Notes: generated by a model from the letters alone, not told the origin. Counted from the first letter of the stretch, positions 1-9,567 are shown. The stretch is DNA of 64,000 nucleotides from Streptomyces pilosus (GCF_014649835.1 NZ_BMTU01000004.1:1-64000), one strand, 5' to 3'. Made by a program: numbers and translations.

Positions 1-259
1 TGACGACCGTGTCAGCCGGCACGTCGGCGATCAGCGGCACGACCTGCGGAAGACGGTTCAAGGGAATCGAGAGGACCACGACGTCGACGTCCTCGACGGC
101 TTCCGCCGCCGTCACCGCGCGCCCGCCCGTGGAGAGGACGTCAGCCTCGATCGTGTGCGGGCCGCGCGAGTTGGCCACCTTCACCTGATGCCCTGCCGCG
201 GCCAGCCGCTGGGTCAGGGTCTTCCCGATGTGCCCTACGCCCAGAATGCCGATCTTCAC
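1..259 (-). CDS. NAD(P)-binding oxidoreductase, F420/NADP reductase-like (partial)
   Basis: The gene runs off the left window edge, so only about 86 N-terminal residues are visible. They form a Rossmann fold: KIGILGVGHIGK near the start is the glycine-rich dinucleotide loop, followed by a second strand and the NSRGP segment expected to contact NADP phosphate. This resembles the N-terminal domain of NADPH-dependent F420 reductase and related reductases. I chose the GTG at 259 because GGAGA lies six bases upstream. The physiological substrate cannot be judged from this fragment. Confidence 0.7.
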   Translation of the reverse strand, partial: MKIGILGVGHIGKTLTQRLAAAGHQVKVANSRGPHTIEADVLSTGGRAVTAAEAVEDVDVVVLSIPLNRLPQVVPLIADVPADTVV

Positions 260-429
260 GATGTTTCTCCTTGCCTCGAGTTCGGTCACGAGAGGCCGCC
301 GACGCTGCGTCCACGGTGCCCCAGTGGCAGCCCAGCCCGCAGGCCGCACGCCCGACGGGCGGGGCGCCCAGGGGTGAGTTCTCGGGAGAGCGAGCGCCCC
401 GCGTCAGGGCGCCACGCTTCTGCCTGCGG

Positions 430-1050
430 TTACGCGGGGTCTTCGCCGCTCCCGGGAGCTGTTCCCGTCGCGGGCGTCTCCCACCCGGTGCGTATGAGGG
501 AAACGAGCGCGTCGGGGGAAGATTCGTCGGCCATGGCGGCGCCACGGGCCCAGGCGGTGGCCAGCGTGCTGAGAAACAGGTCGCGTCCCCGCACCCAGGG
601 CTTGGCACCGCCGTCGCGCTGTGCCGCGCGGAGGAAGTCCTCGGTGGTCGTGACGAAGCCCTGGCAGGTGATCGCCAGCGGGGACGTGTCCTCGGTCAGT
701 GCGGCCCGCAGAGGCTCGGGCAGGCCGTCGAAGGCGGTCACCCATTCGCCCAGTGCCTGAAGCCACTGGGCGAGCGCGGCGCGGGAGTCGGCCACCTCGC
801 GCCGGATGGCGTCCCGTCGGGCCTCCAGTTCTTCGTCGCGGGCCTGCAGCAGGGCAGCCAGCAGTGCCTCCCGGTTGGGGAAGTGCCGGTAGAGGGTGCC
901 CGGACCGACACCGGCCCGCTTGGCGATGGCGTCCATGGAGCCGGTGATGCCCTGCTCGGCGAAGAACTCTTCAGCGACCTCGAGGATGTGCGTGCGGTTG
1001 CGCTGCTTGTCCGTCCGCTGCCGACGCTCGCCGGTGGCTGCCTCACCCAT
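430..1050 (-). CDS. TetR-family transcriptional repressor
   Basis: A 206-residue protein with an N-terminal TetR helix-turn-helix at about residues 18-66, including GVGPGTLYRHFPNREALL, and an all-helical ligand-binding C-terminal domain. It is divergent from the drug-exporter-like MFS gene starting at 1356. Two near-identical inverted repeats lie in the shared promoter. The usual arrangement is that the TetR protein represses both itself and the exporter until a toxic ligand binds. The ligand is not predictable. Family assignment is secure; control of the exporter is inferred from position and operator symmetry. Confidence 0.9.
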   Translation of the reverse strand: MGEAATGERRQRTDKQRNRTHILEVAEEFFAEQGITGSMDAIAKRAGVGPGTLYRHFPNREALLAALLQARDEELEARRDAIRREVADSRAALAQWLQALGEWVTAFDGLPEPLRAALTEDTSPLAITCQGFVTTTEDFLRAAQRDGGAKPWVRGRDLFLSTLATAWARGAAMADESSPDALVSLIRTGWETPATGTAPGSGEDPA

Positions 1051-1066
1051 GTCGTTGCACCTCCCG

Positions 1067-1122
1067 TTGACAATGCGGAGACCATCTCCGTATCGTCTTC
1101 CGTGAAACGGAGACTATCTCCT
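1067..1122 (+). promoter_or_regulatory. MFS promoter with two TetR operator-like inverted repeats
   Basis: TTGACA at 1067-1072 is followed 18 bases later by TATCGT (1091-1096), a plausible sigma-70-type promoter for the MFS gene. Two inverted repeats overlap it: CGGAGA-CCA-TCTCCG at 1076-1090 (perfect) and CGGAGA-CTA-TCTCCT at 1108-1122 (one mismatch). Their centres are 32 bp apart, about three helical turns, and they form direct repeats of the pattern CGGAGACYATCTCCKTATCG. Position and symmetry indicate the binding sites of the adjacent TetR protein. Confidence 0.75.
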
Positions 1123-1355
1123 TATCGGTTCCGATGCTACCGCCGGCCTCGGCAGGCATCCGCTGCTCCCAGGGCAGCCCGGCGCGGCACACAGGCGTTC
1201 CGTGCCGATGGCCACCGGGGCGGCACACCCCACGCGACAGCTCCCCGGCCGAGGCCCCACCGGGTTGGGCTTGTGCAGCCGGACCCCACCGGCGCGCACC
1301 AACGGCATGGAACGCGTACGGCCCTTCGCACACCCAGCAACACGGAAGAGATCAC

Positions 1356-2897
1356 ATGTCCCCCGACAAGACTCCGGCGCCGGCCGCCGCAGACGCACCG
1401 CCACAGACCCGCAATGACGACAGACTGGCCTCCCAAGACGTCCTCGTCATCGGGATTCTGATGGTCTCCGCGTTCACCGTCCTGCTGAACGAGATGCTGC
1501 TGGGAGTCGCACTCCCCACCTTGATCACCGATCTCGACATCACTCCCACCACGGGACAGTGGCTCACGACGGGTTATCTGCTGACCCTGGCGATCCTCAT
1601 CCCGGCCACCGGCTTCCTCCTGCGGAGGTTCACCCTCCGTACGATCTTCCTCGGCTCGCTGTCCCTGTTCACCCTGGGCACGGCGCTCGCCGCCGCAGCC
1701 CCTGGGTTCGGCGTGCTGTTCACCGGACGCATCATCCAGGCAGCGGGCACTGCCGCCCTGATGCCCCTGCTGATGGCCACGACGATGCGCCTGGTTCCCC
1801 CGCACCGGCGAGGCCGGACGATGGCGCTGGTCACCGGTCTGACCGCGGTGGCGCCCGCAGTCGGCCCGGCGGTGTCCGGCCTGGTGATCTCCCAGCTCAG
1901 CTGGCGATGGCTGTTCATCCTGGTCCTGCCCGTCGTCCTGGCCGGGCTGGCCCTGGGCGCCGCCAAGCTGCGCAACATCACCACTCCGGAACCGGTCAGG
2001 CTGGACGTGCTGTCCCTCGTCCTGTCCGCCATCGGGTTCGGCGCCCTCGTCTACGGCCTGTCCACGATCGGCGAGTCGGCCTCCGGCCACGCACCGGTCG
2101 CCCCCTGGATCCCGATCGTCATCGGGCTTCTCGCCCTGGCGGTCTTCGTCCGCCGCCAGACCGTGCTGCAGCGCAGCGACAACGCCTTCCTCGACATGAG
2201 GATCTTCCGCACCCGGTCGTTCACCGTGCCGCTGCTGGTCATGCTAGTCGTCGCGCTGGTCGGGTTCGGCACCACGATGGTCCTGCCGCTGGTCCTCACC
2301 AACGTCGTTGGCCTGACGACGCTCCAGATCGGCCTCTTCCTAGTCCCCGGCGGGGCCCTGATCGCTCTCGTCTCGGCCCTCGGCGGACGTGTCTACGACC
2401 GCTACGGACCGCGCCCCCTGGCTATCCCCGGATCGATCATCTGGACGGGCTCCTTGTGGTTCCTGAGCCGAGCCGACGAGAACACCGGAGTCACAGCGCT
2501 CCTGGCCGCCTACCTCGTCCTGTCGGCCTCGCAGGCCCTCATGTGGGCACCGATGACGACGGCCGCGCTGTCCTCCCTGCGCGCCGAGCTCTACCCGCAC
2601 GGCACCGCGGCGTTCAACACCGCCCAGCAGCTGGCCGGCGGCGCAGGCGGCGCCGTCCTGATCTCGGCCTACACCATCGGCTCCCACGCCAAGGACGCGG
2701 GAGCACTGAACCTGGCCCAGTCCGTCTCGGCGGCACAAGCCGCCTTCACGACGGCGGCGGTCATCGGCTGCCTCGCGATCATCGGCACCCTCGGGGTCCG
2801 CAGAACCGCAGCCACCCCCCAGCCGCCGGCGTCTCCACCGAGCAACGCTCCCGTCAACGCCACCGCAGTGTCGACAGTGTCGTCGGCAACGGACTGA
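1356..2897 (+). CDS. MFS multidrug exporter, DHA2/EmrB-QacA family
   Basis: A 513-residue membrane protein with about 14 hydrophobic segments, the topology of the DHA2 drug:H+ antiporters. The first helix begins near residue 30 (VLVIGILMVSAFTVLLNEMLLG). Motif-A-like residues (FLLRRFTLRTIFL) follow helix 2, and a motif-C-like segment (TGLTAVAPAVGPAVSG) lies in helix 5. I chose the ATG at 1356 because GGAAGAG precedes it; the open frame extends upstream but has no comparable site. Expression is probably set by the divergent TetR repressor. The substrate is unknown. Confidence 0.85.
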   Translation: MSPDKTPAPAAADAPPQTRNDDRLASQDVLVIGILMVSAFTVLLNEMLLGVALPTLITDLDITPTTGQWLTTGYLLTLAILIPATGFLLRRFTLRTIFLGSLSLFTLGTALAAAAPGFGVLFTGRIIQAAGTAALMPLLMATTMRLVPPHRRGRTMALVTGLTAVAPAVGPAVSGLVISQLSWRWLFILVLPVVLAGLALGAAKLRNITTPEPVRLDVLSLVLSAIGFGALVYGLSTIGESASGHAPVAPWIPIVIGLLALAVFVRRQTVLQRSDNAFLDMRIFRTRSFTVPLLVMLVVALVGFGTTMVLPLVLTNVVGLTTLQIGLFLVPGGALIALVSALGGRVYDRYGPRPLAIPGSIIWTGSLWFLSRADENTGVTALLAAYLVLSASQALMWAPMTTAALSSLRAELYPHGTAAFNTAQQLAGGAGGAVLISAYTIGSHAKDAGALNLAQSVSAAQAAFTTAAVIGCLAIIGTLGVRRTAATPQPPASPPSNAPVNATAVSTVSSATD

Positions 2898-3196
2898 CAA
2901 CCCCGGCGCAGACGCCGACACACCGGCGAGGAGCCGCCACTTGAAGCGGGTGGCTCCTGGCGCCGGCAGCCAACGAACCCCGCGTACTGCACCGAGCCGG
3001 CCCTCGATGACCTGGGAGCCGCTTGTGCCGCGGCCGACCACAACGAGACCCGGAGCAAGCGGAACCGCCAGACGCCACGCTTCGCCGCTCTCACCTCCAC
3101 GCCCACGCTCGAGGAGACCGTGGAACCAACCACTCCCCTCGCCACTGACACGCCCGCCCTCCGGCCACCCCGAGCCGCCCTCTGGAAAGGAACCTC

Positions 3197-3895
3197 TTGT
3201 CCACCACCGCCTCCCTGTTCACCGAACTCGTACGCGTCAGACACTCCCCGCGGCAGTTCCGGCCGACGCCGCTGTCCCCTGCGGACATCCGCGGCGTCCT
3301 GGAGGATGCGCAGACCGCCCCCTCGAACAGCAACACCCAGCCCTGGACGGTGCACGTAGTCTCGGGTGCCGCCCGGGACGCCTTGAGCAAGGAACTGCTC
3401 AAGGCGTACGAGGACGGCCGGGACTCGGCGGACTTCACCGGCGACTACGGCGACGGCGTCTACCTCGAGCGGTCCTATCAGCACGGCGCCCGTGTCTACG
3501 GGGCGCGGGGCATAGCGCACTCCGACATGGAGGGCAGGCACGAAGTGATCCGCGAGAACCTGCGTTTCTACGATGCGCCCCACGTCGCCCTGCTCTTCAT
3601 GCCACAACTCGGCGACGGGGTCCGGACGGCCGGTGACATCGGCATGTACGCCCAGAACTTCCTGCTCTCGCTGACCGCGCGGGGCTTCCACGGCATCCCG
3701 CAGGCCGTCCTCGGCGTGTACGCCGACACAGTCCGGGCGTCGCTGGGCGTCCGAGACGACCTCAAGCTGCTCTTCGGCATCTCCTTCGGCATCGGCGACA
3801 AGACGTCACCGATGTACGACATCGGCATGGGACGCATCCCGCTGCAACAGAGTGTGGTCCTGCACGACACCCCCGGAGTCCTCGACGAGCAATAG
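3197..3895 (+). CDS. Nitroreductase-family flavoprotein
   Basis: A 232-residue nitroreductase-like protein. RHSPRQF near residue 14 matches the conserved FMN-phosphate-binding arginines, and SNSNTQPW near residue 45 is the second FMN contact of this fold. The end of the protein carries the expected glycine-rich FGIGD segment. Such enzymes use NAD(P)H and FMN to reduce nitro groups, quinones or enones. The start is a TTG with a strong GGAAAGGA site seven bases upstream. It follows the MFS gene on the same strand after 299 bp that hold no convincing gene, so co-transcription is possible but not shown. Confidence 0.85.
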   Translation: MSTTASLFTELVRVRHSPRQFRPTPLSPADIRGVLEDAQTAPSNSNTQPWTVHVVSGAARDALSKELLKAYEDGRDSADFTGDYGDGVYLERSYQHGARVYGARGIAHSDMEGRHEVIRENLRFYDAPHVALLFMPQLGDGVRTAGDIGMYAQNFLLSLTARGFHGIPQAVLGVYADTVRASLGVRDDLKLLFGISFGIGDKTSPMYDIGMGRIPLQQSVVLHDTPGVLDEQ

Positions 3896-4116
3896 CTGTT
3901 TCCCTCACGAGGCGGGCCCGGGGCGGGAAAGTAGTTGGTGTCTGCTGGGGCGTAGGCCGCTGCGACGGGGGTGGACGGCAGGCAGCCCTTCCCGGAGTCA
4001 CAGTGCTGGCGCCCTACCGGGTGGGCCGCACCATCGCCCCCGGTGAGCGGAAACATCTCGAACCGGGGCCGGGTCACGGTCAGCTGCGTTGCCGGCGAAC
4101 GGCGCCAACGTTGCGG

Positions 4117-5085
4117 TCAGCGTCGAACCGCAGTGGCGAGATCGTCCGCCCAGGGTGGATTCGCACCGGGGACCGAAACCGTCAGGGCGGCGACTTGGGC
4201 GGCGAACGAGCAGGCATCAGCGACGTCTTCGAGGGTCAGTTCGTCGAGGCGGCCACCCAGGTGTCCGGCACCGGCAAGGCGGTGCAGCAGGCCCGCGGTG
4301 AAGGAGTCGCCGGCACCGACGGTGTCGATGACCACCGCAGGAGGGGCTGGGACGGTGACGCGCGCACCGTCGAGGGACGCGAGGGCGCCGCGTCCGCCAA
4401 GGGTGATGACGACGAGGCGGGCGCCTGCGGTGTGCCAGGTGTGGCAGGCTTCTTCGAGGCCGGCACCGGGCGCCAGGAAGGTGCAGTCGTCTTCGCTGAG
4501 GCGGAGGATGTCGGCGACGGCGCACCAGTGGTGCAGCCGTTCGCGGTAGGCGGAGGGCGGTACGAGCAGGGGGCGGACGTTGGGGTCGATGGATACGGTG
4601 GTGCGCTCGCGCACCTGAGCGAGGTGTTCCTCGATTCGGCTGCCGCCGGGCCGGCGGATCAGCGCGAGAGAACCGGTGTGCAGGCAGACCGCGTCGTCGT
4701 TCCGCGTCGCGGCGAGTTCGCTGTCGGTCCACTGCCAGTCGGCGGCGCCGTCGGCATAGAAGCCATAGGTGGCTTGGCCGGTCGCGTCGAGGTCGGCGAC
4801 GGCGAGCGTGCTGGGCTCGGAGGTGGTCACGCTGCTGGTCAGGTTGACGCCGGAGGCGTTGAGGCGGGCGCGGAAGAGGGTGCCGAAGGCGTCGTTGGAG
4901 AAGCGTCCGAGGAAGCGGGTGGGGGTGCCGAGCCGGGCGAGGGCGACGGCGGTGTTGGCCGGGCCTCCACCGGCCAGCGCCCGTAGGGCCAGACCGTCGG
5001 GATCGGACCGGTCGCGGTCCTCGAAGATGTCGGCGACGCACTCGCCGAGGACGTCGACGCTGCCGGGGGACCCGGGTCGGGCCAT
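4117..5085 (-). CDS. PfkB-family carbohydrate kinase (fructokinase-like)
   Basis: A 322-residue ribokinase/PfkB-fold kinase. The N-terminal signature (GGGPANTAVALARLG, about residues 39-53) and the C-terminal signature with catalytic Asp (DTVGAGDSFTAGLL, about residues 252-265) are both intact. VDVLGECVADIF at the start is the typical first strand that contacts sugar. Length and motifs fit fructokinases, which phosphorylate a ketose at the expense of ATP. It stands alone, and no sugar transporter adjoins it. The 221 bp between it and the nitroreductase hold no supported gene. Confidence 0.85.
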   Translation of the reverse strand: MARPGSPGSVDVLGECVADIFEDRDRSDPDGLALRALAGGGPANTAVALARLGTPTRFLGRFSNDAFGTLFRARLNASGVNLTSSVTTSEPSTLAVADLDATGQATYGFYADGAADWQWTDSELAATRNDDAVCLHTGSLALIRRPGGSRIEEHLAQVRERTTVSIDPNVRPLLVPPSAYRERLHHWCAVADILRLSEDDCTFLAPGAGLEEACHTWHTAGARLVVITLGGRGALASLDGARVTVPAPPAVVIDTVGAGDSFTAGLLHRLAGAGHLGGRLDELTLEDVADACSFAAQVAALTVSVPGANPPWADDLATAVRR

Positions 5086-5108
5086 GGTGACTGTCCGCCT
5101 TCGCCTGC

Positions 5109-5330
5109 ATGAACGCCGCCCCCGCCTCCCGCACCTACTACGACCGCCAGCGAGCCCGCGGCAAGACCCACACCCAAGCCCTCCTCCGACTCGCCCGTCA
5201 ACGCATCAGCGTCCTGTTCGCCATGCTCCGCGACGGCACCTTCTACGAACCCCGGACACCGAAAGACGTCGAGCTCACCGCATAACCTCAGCAACCCCGA
5301 ACCACCCCAAACCCGACAGGGGTGCCTTGA
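5109..5330 (+). pseudogene. IS110-family transposase, C-terminal remnant
   Basis: Only 58 codons remain before a TAA at 5285. The peptide ASRTYYDRQRARGKTHTQ followed by ALLRLARQRISVLFAMLRDG matches the conserved tail of IS110/IS116-type transposases, where the serine-containing C-terminal domain ends. The short flank after the stop contains GGGGTGCCTTGACGAAAGAC, a typical 3' end of such elements in streptomycetes. The rest of the element, including the DEDD catalytic domain, is missing; the sequence switches directly to the promoter side of the PfkB kinase. Confidence 0.75.
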
Positions 5331-5359
5331 CGAAAGACATAGAGGCCCCCGCAGCCTGC

Positions 5360-5905
5360 TCACTCGGGGGCGTACTGCGGGGCGGCCGGCTCAGCCGCAC
5401 GCTCCGTTCCCGCCCGCGGCCATCCGACTCCCCGAGGCGTCAGCCTGATCGTCGTGGGCCTGTCGCCGGGCCCTCGGTCCACGATGATCCAGCCCTCGTC
5501 CGCCAGATACGTACAGGCGACGAGGAAGTCCCGCTCGGGGATACCGAGGTCGTCCTGGAGCTCCGCTCCGTCGACACTGCCTTGGCCATCTCCTCCGGCA
5601 GTTCGGAGCAGAGCTCGCATGACCTTCTCACGGTATGCCTGCCGCTCGCGCAGTATCGCCATGACATGCCGTCGCCGGTCGTCCTCGCCCGCGCCGCGAT
5701 CCCTGGTCTCCCTCGTGGGTGCCGCGATCACGTCCGCCTCCGACCGGCGACGCCGCCGGGCCCGGCGGCCTACCCCCGGCAGGGCGTCGCTGTAGGAGAA
5801 GGCCGCGATCCGCTCGCCGTGCTGAACGTTGAGCCGGTGGATCAGAACGCCTCCGACGGCGATCAGGAAGAGCAGCGCGACCACAGTGATGGCTGTAACC
5901 GTCAT
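5360..5905 (-). CDS. Membrane-anchored protein with C-terminal winged-helix-like domain
   Basis: A 181-residue protein with one N-terminal membrane helix (about residues 3-24), a basic linker (RRARRRRR) and a C-terminal domain of about 75 residues. That domain (AYREKVMRALL, ELQDDLGIPERDFLVACTYL, ADEGWIIVD) aligns with the whole of the small protein at 9037-9321, pointing to gene duplication. It looks like a winged helix, so the protein may be a membrane-tethered regulator; this is inferred from fold appearance. Its ATG overlaps the stop of the DUF5994 gene by 4 bp, so the two are probably translationally coupled. Confidence 0.65.
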   Translation of the reverse strand: MTVTAITVVALLFLIAVGGVLIHRLNVQHGERIAAFSYSDALPGVGRRARRRRRSEADVIAAPTRETRDRGAGEDDRRRHVMAILRERQAYREKVMRALLRTAGGDGQGSVDGAELQDDLGIPERDFLVACTYLADEGWIIVDRGPGDRPTTIRLTPRGVGWPRAGTERAAEPAAPQYAPE

Positions 5906-6444
5906 GACCGCTCACCTCCAGCGCCCGGAGGCCGTGCCGCGGCCAGTCCCTTGCGCCCGGGCCGGGATGACGCGCGGCCCGCCCCACCGTCGGTCTCCCA
6001 CGCTTCCTCTCGGCTGCGGGCATCGGCCGCGTCCACTGCACGCTCCCGGTGCGGGACCACGGCGGCAGGGCCCATCAGCTGCGCTGCGGCAACCGCTCCG
6101 GTCTCCGGCGGGATCACCAGCATGTCCCTACGGCCACCGGAGGACACCAGGGTCAGCCTGTGCGAGTCCTGTCCTTCGGCCGACCAGTCCACCCGCACGG
6201 TGCGCCCGGCCAGGGACACCCAACGCGGGATGACGGGCCAGTGGGAGGGGCTCACCGTGATGCCGGTGATGCGGCCCCAGGCGCCGCCCACTGCGTCCGC
6301 CAAGGGCGGCAGCTCACGGGTGAGGGCACGGGAGCGCGGCCACCACACGCCGTCCAGGCTGCCCGGTGCGGCTGTCAGGGACACGCGGGCCCGCGGCGAC
6401 GGGGCGCGCCCGGTGGATGCCGTGCGGTCGATGGTCACGGTCAT
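5902..6444 (-). CDS. DUF5994-family protein
   Basis: A 180-residue protein. The family hallmark is LDGVWWPRSRALTRELPPLA near residue 31, followed by a WVSLAGRTVRVDW segment and a conserved LTLVSS...LVIPPET stretch. Proteins of this actinobacterial family have no established function. A second member lies at 9568-10050 and shares the GxWWPRSRDxxxELP core, the I/VxVDW/S core and the L/VVxPP motif. It is the first gene of a two-gene unit with the membrane-anchored winged-helix protein. The last 45 residues are rich in Arg and Gly and look disordered. Confidence 0.75.
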   Translation of the reverse strand: MTVTIDRTASTGRAPSPRARVSLTAAPGSLDGVWWPRSRALTRELPPLADAVGGAWGRITGITVSPSHWPVIPRWVSLAGRTVRVDWSAEGQDSHRLTLVSSGGRRDMLVIPPETGAVAAAQLMGPAAVVPHRERAVDAADARSREEAWETDGGAGRASSRPGRKGLAAARPPGAGGERS

Positions 6445-6645
6445 GGCGCGGACCTGTCCCCGGGAACCGCCGTACGGACCCAGAGTTGTCGATCACCGGG
6501 AACGGCACCGGTACGGAGCCGGTGCGCGAAGAACCCCCGGTAACCCCACCGTACTCCCTCGAACAGCTCGAAAGCACCGGATGTCCGGGCGTTCGGGCCC
6601 GCCTCGCCATCGTGAGACCAGCCGTGATGCCGGTGGGCTGATCCG

Positions 6646-6699
6646 GTGCGGTCCGCCCGCTGCCCACCGGGGCGACCGACGACAGCGGGCGGACCGCAC
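6646..6699. terminator. Strong hairpin, probable bidirectional terminator
   Basis: Two perfectly complementary 17-base arms lie at 6646-6662 and 6683-6699 (GTGCGGTCCGCCCGCTG and its complement) around a 20-base loop. It is the only notable structure in the 436 bp between the DUF5994 start and the phosphatase stop. It probably ends phosphatase transcription about 180 bp after its stop codon. The rest of this gap shows no gene. Confidence 0.55.
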
Positions 6700-6880
6700 A
6701 GTGCGCCCGGGTGGAGTACACCGAGTGGGTTGAGCGTGCTATCTGTCCCGTACCTCGGTGTTGTGGCACACGTGGCAACTTGAGGTCCAGACGATGGTGG
6801 AAGCACAGACCGGGCGGGCCCCGCGTTCCGGTCCTGCGGCCGGGGTTTCGTTCTCGTGGTGCGGAGCTGTCCGGTACAAG

Positions 6881-8197
6881 TCACCCAGGCTGCTGCTTCG
6901 TACGCACGGCTGAGGCTTGCAGCGTATCCGCGCCGGAACTGACATGCCGCTGGGTCTCCTGGGGGCCGTGCCAGTCCAGGCACACGGCGGTGGCATCGTC
7001 CTCGAGCCGGCCGTCGGCGGCGTCGCGGATCGCGGACGTCATCGCCAGTGTGGTCTCCCGCGGGTGCAGGCCGCGGGTGCGCTCCAGCAGAGCGGGCAGG
7101 TCGACCTTCTCGCCATGGCGTTCGAGCATGCCGTCCGTGATCATGAGGAGACGGTCACCGGGCCGCAGGTCGAGGTCCTGCACACGGTACGGCCGGGGAG
7201 TCAGTTCGGACAGCCCGAAGGGATGGTCCACCTGGCAGGTGATCACCTCCACAGCGCCCCCACGCATGCGCAGTGGCCAGGGATGCCCCGCGTTGACGAG
7301 CCGGGCCCGCCCGGTCCGGAGATCGACCCGCAGAAGTTGTCCGGTGGCATGGCCCTGGCCGTGGTCGTTCAGTGCCTGGTCGGCACACAGGGCCTGCTCG
7401 GCCAGGCCGGCTCCCGCCCGGCGGGCGCCGCGCAGGGCACCCACCAGGACTGTGGCGGCCAGGGCAGCGTCGATGTCGTGGCCCATGGGATCGGTCACCG
7501 ACACATGCAAGGTGTCACGGTCCAGTGAGTAGTCGAAGGAGTCCCCGCTGAGGTCCTCGGAGGGCTCAAGGTTCCCGCAGAGGGTGAACTGCGCAGCCTC
7601 GCACGACAGTGACGGAGGCAGTAGTTGGTACTGAATCTCGGCCGCCAGCGTGGGAGGCCTGGAGCGTTTCCCCCAGGTGTAGAGGTCGGTGAAGCGCCCA
7701 TTGGCGATTACGACGTAAGCCAGGATGTGAGCGGCCTCCCCGACTTCTTCGAGGACGTCTTCGCCCGGGGCCGTCGGCAGGAGCAGTTCCAGCAGCCCGA
7801 TCGCATCCCCCCGGTTGGTAACCGGCGAGATCACCCGCTGCCCCTGGCCGGTCGCCTCCTGATACAGCCGCTGGGTGCGGATGACCTTTTCGTAGACGCT
7901 GCCGAACAGGGGGATCCGCTCCGTCTCCCGCTCGCTCTCCGCGGCGGTGGTGGACAGCCGCGCCACCGCTCTTCCTGTCAGGTCCACAATGAGGAAGGAG
8001 ACCCTCGTAGCGTCGAAACGCCGTCGCAGATCCTCCGCGATCACGTCGACGGCGTCCGCCGGCGCCGCCGTCTCCGCTGCCGTCAGCAATCGGGGAAGTC
8101 CACTCTGCTCACCACTCACGACCCGTGGTCCCTTCCACCAGCCCATCCCACCAGCTTGGGAACCGCCGCCGTCGGCGTCAATTCGTGAAGGGGCCAC
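6881..8197 (-). CDS. GAF-like/SpoIIE-type PP2C serine phosphatase
   Basis: Up to 438 residues. A sensor region resembling GAF spans about residues 40-165 ([23 protein letters not shown] onward). A SpoIIE/PP2C phosphatase domain covers about 185-415: LSGDSFDY replaces the common GGDWYD metal motif but keeps its Asp, [14 protein letters not shown] is the second metal motif, NAGHPWPL and MITDGMLE follow, and [11 protein letters not shown] closes it. Such proteins dephosphorylate anti-sigma-factor antagonists. Start choice is open: the GTG at 8197 is the longest, a GTG at 8119 has AAGGGA upstream, and an ATG lies at 8146. The ANTAR gene lies upstream on the same strand, 283 bp away. Confidence 0.85.
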   Translation of the reverse strand: MAPSRIDADGGGSQAGGMGWWKGPRVVSGEQSGLPRLLTAAETAAPADAVDVIAEDLRRRFDATRVSFLIVDLTGRAVARLSTTAAESERETERIPLFGSVYEKVIRTQRLYQEATGQGQRVISPVTNRGDAIGLLELLLPTAPGEDVLEEVGEAAHILAYVVIANGRFTDLYTWGKRSRPPTLAAEIQYQLLPPSLSCEAAQFTLCGNLEPSEDLSGDSFDYSLDRDTLHVSVTDPMGHDIDAALAATVLVGALRGARRAGAGLAEQALCADQALNDHGQGHATGQLLRVDLRTGRARLVNAGHPWPLRMRGGAVEVITCQVDHPFGLSELTPRPYRVQDLDLRPGDRLLMITDGMLERHGEKVDLPALLERTRGLHPRETTLAMTSAIRDAADGRLEDDATAVCLDWHGPQETQRHVSSGADTLQASAVRTKQQPG

Positions 8198-8480
8198 AGT
8201 CCGGCATCGCGGACGCGGTTGCCCTGCTCGGGCCCGAACCCGATGAGAAGTCGGGACGACAGCGCCTCCCCTTCAGGCAGCGAGAGCCGAAGCTCTCGAC
8301 AGCCTGTCGTCTCGACGGGTGCCGTCCTCGTCGGGGCAGGGCAGGGACGTGACCGAAGAGCAGCCACTCGCCTGCGACGGCAGGCTCCTCGGGATCAGTC
8401 CTGGCCAAGGTGTGCGGTGGTTCCCGGCTCGTCTTCACCGTCCGGAACTCCAGACAGCGGGCGGCGGAACTGTGCCGTGG

Positions 8481-8834
8481 TCAGGTGGACCGCACGGTGG
8501 CCAGTGCCTTGTCCAGAGCAGCGCGGATCTCGTCGGACAACCGTTCGCTGTGGACCCAGTCCACTATCTGCTCGGAAACCTGCCGCAGCTTGACATTGGT
8601 GTGCTGTGAGACCTCTCGAAGCACTTGGAAGCCCTCGTCGGGGCGCAGGCCACCGAGGGTGACAACCACCCCGATCGCCTGGTCGACCACGGCGTGAGAG
8701 ACGACGGCCTCCTGCAACTGACTGATTTCCGCCCGCAACTCACCGATCTCGTTCAGAAAACCTTCCCGCCCCGGGACCGTGTGCACTTCGGTCCGCACCG
8801 GAACGCCATTGCGAGGGCTGTCCATCGTGATCAC
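8481..8834 (-). CDS. ANTAR-domain protein
   Basis: A 117-residue protein in which the segment from about residue 45 to 105 fits an ANTAR domain: VVDQAIGVVVTLGGLRPDEG, then FQVLREVSQHTNVKLRQVSE and a final hydrophobic helix. ANTAR domains bind dual hexaloop RNA and act as antiterminators. No separate receiver or GAF domain is attached, so input must come from a partner or from the N-terminal coiled-coil-like helix (GELRAEISQLQEAV). The conserved Ala/Arg pattern before the domain is slightly degenerate. The start is GTG at 8834, with an ATG three codons later as alternative. Confidence 0.75.
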   Translation of the reverse strand: MITMDSPRNGVPVRTEVHTVPGREGFLNEIGELRAEISQLQEAVVSHAVVDQAIGVVVTLGGLRPDEGFQVLREVSQHTNVKLRQVSEQIVDWVHSERLSDEIRAALDKALATVRST

Positions 8835-9036
8835 ATCCCAGGGAGCGGGTCTCCCGCCCCGGTCACCCGTACCGGAGCGGAACTGCGAGGACGACAGTTC
8901 GACTTTTACCCCAGGACCCTGCCTTTGTGCATCCTGTCCCGCGGCGTGCGTCTGCGCCCGTGAGCCGGCTCGGCCTGAGCGTCAGGGTGCAGGCCGCCGG
9001 TGAGGGAGCGCTCGCAGCGTGCCCGCGGTGTCGGGT

Positions 9037-9321
9037 TCACCCCTGCGGTCCGGCTTCGTCGGACTCTTCCTCTCCCTCCATGACCCGGATGCCCTCATGG
9101 GTCAGAGAGGCAGTGGCAGGAGTCCCGTGCGACGTCCAGTCGACCATGATCAGGCCCTCGTCGACCAGATAGGTACAGGCTGCGCCGAGGTCGTCGTCGG
9201 GCAGGCCGAGCTGCTCACGAAGTGCCGTCCCGCTGACCTCGGGACGGTTGCGCTCCATGGCGCCGTACAGGCACCGCAGGACTGCGTGGCGGTAGACCCT
9301 GCGATCGCGGAGTGTCGTCAT
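9037..9321 (-). CDS. Small winged-helix-like protein, paralogue of the C-terminal domain encoded at 5360-5905
   Basis: I start this gene at the ATG at 9321 (MTTLRDRRVYRHAVLRCLYG), giving 94 residues; the longer open frame upstream has no conserved content. The core VSGTALREQLGLPDDDLGAA followed by CTYLVDEGLIMVDW matches the C-terminal domain of the membrane-anchored protein at 5360-5905, including an identical ACTYL. It has no membrane segment. It is divergent from the second DUF5994 gene (9568), whereas the first pair is a tandem operon. Function is unknown; a DNA-binding or protein-interaction winged helix is likely. Confidence 0.65.
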   Translation of the reverse strand: MTTLRDRRVYRHAVLRCLYGAMERNRPEVSGTALREQLGLPDDDLGAACTYLVDEGLIMVDWTSHGTPATASLTHEGIRVMEGEEESDEAGPQG

Positions 9322-9567
9322 GTCTGGCGCTCTCAAGGCTTGCGGCCGGCCCTGCGGACGCCGACAGGCAGCCGACCCTGCGGCCTCGCTCATGGCGCCC
9401 CGCGTTCGGGTGCCCCGCCCGACTGCGCGCATGCGGCCTTCCGCGGCGGAATGCCGGGTTGTCACCGCCGTTCCCGGCGACGCCGATGCTCGCCCCAGCG
9501 AGGAGTAGCGTGGTCAGGGGCGAGCGGAACAGAGCCTTCGTCCCAGACCCCTGAACGGTTGGTTCTC

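Noticed and set aside
2930..2957. Short GGAGCC/GGCTCC hairpin after the MFS gene
   Set aside because: Only six pairs with a 16-base loop; too weak to call a terminator.
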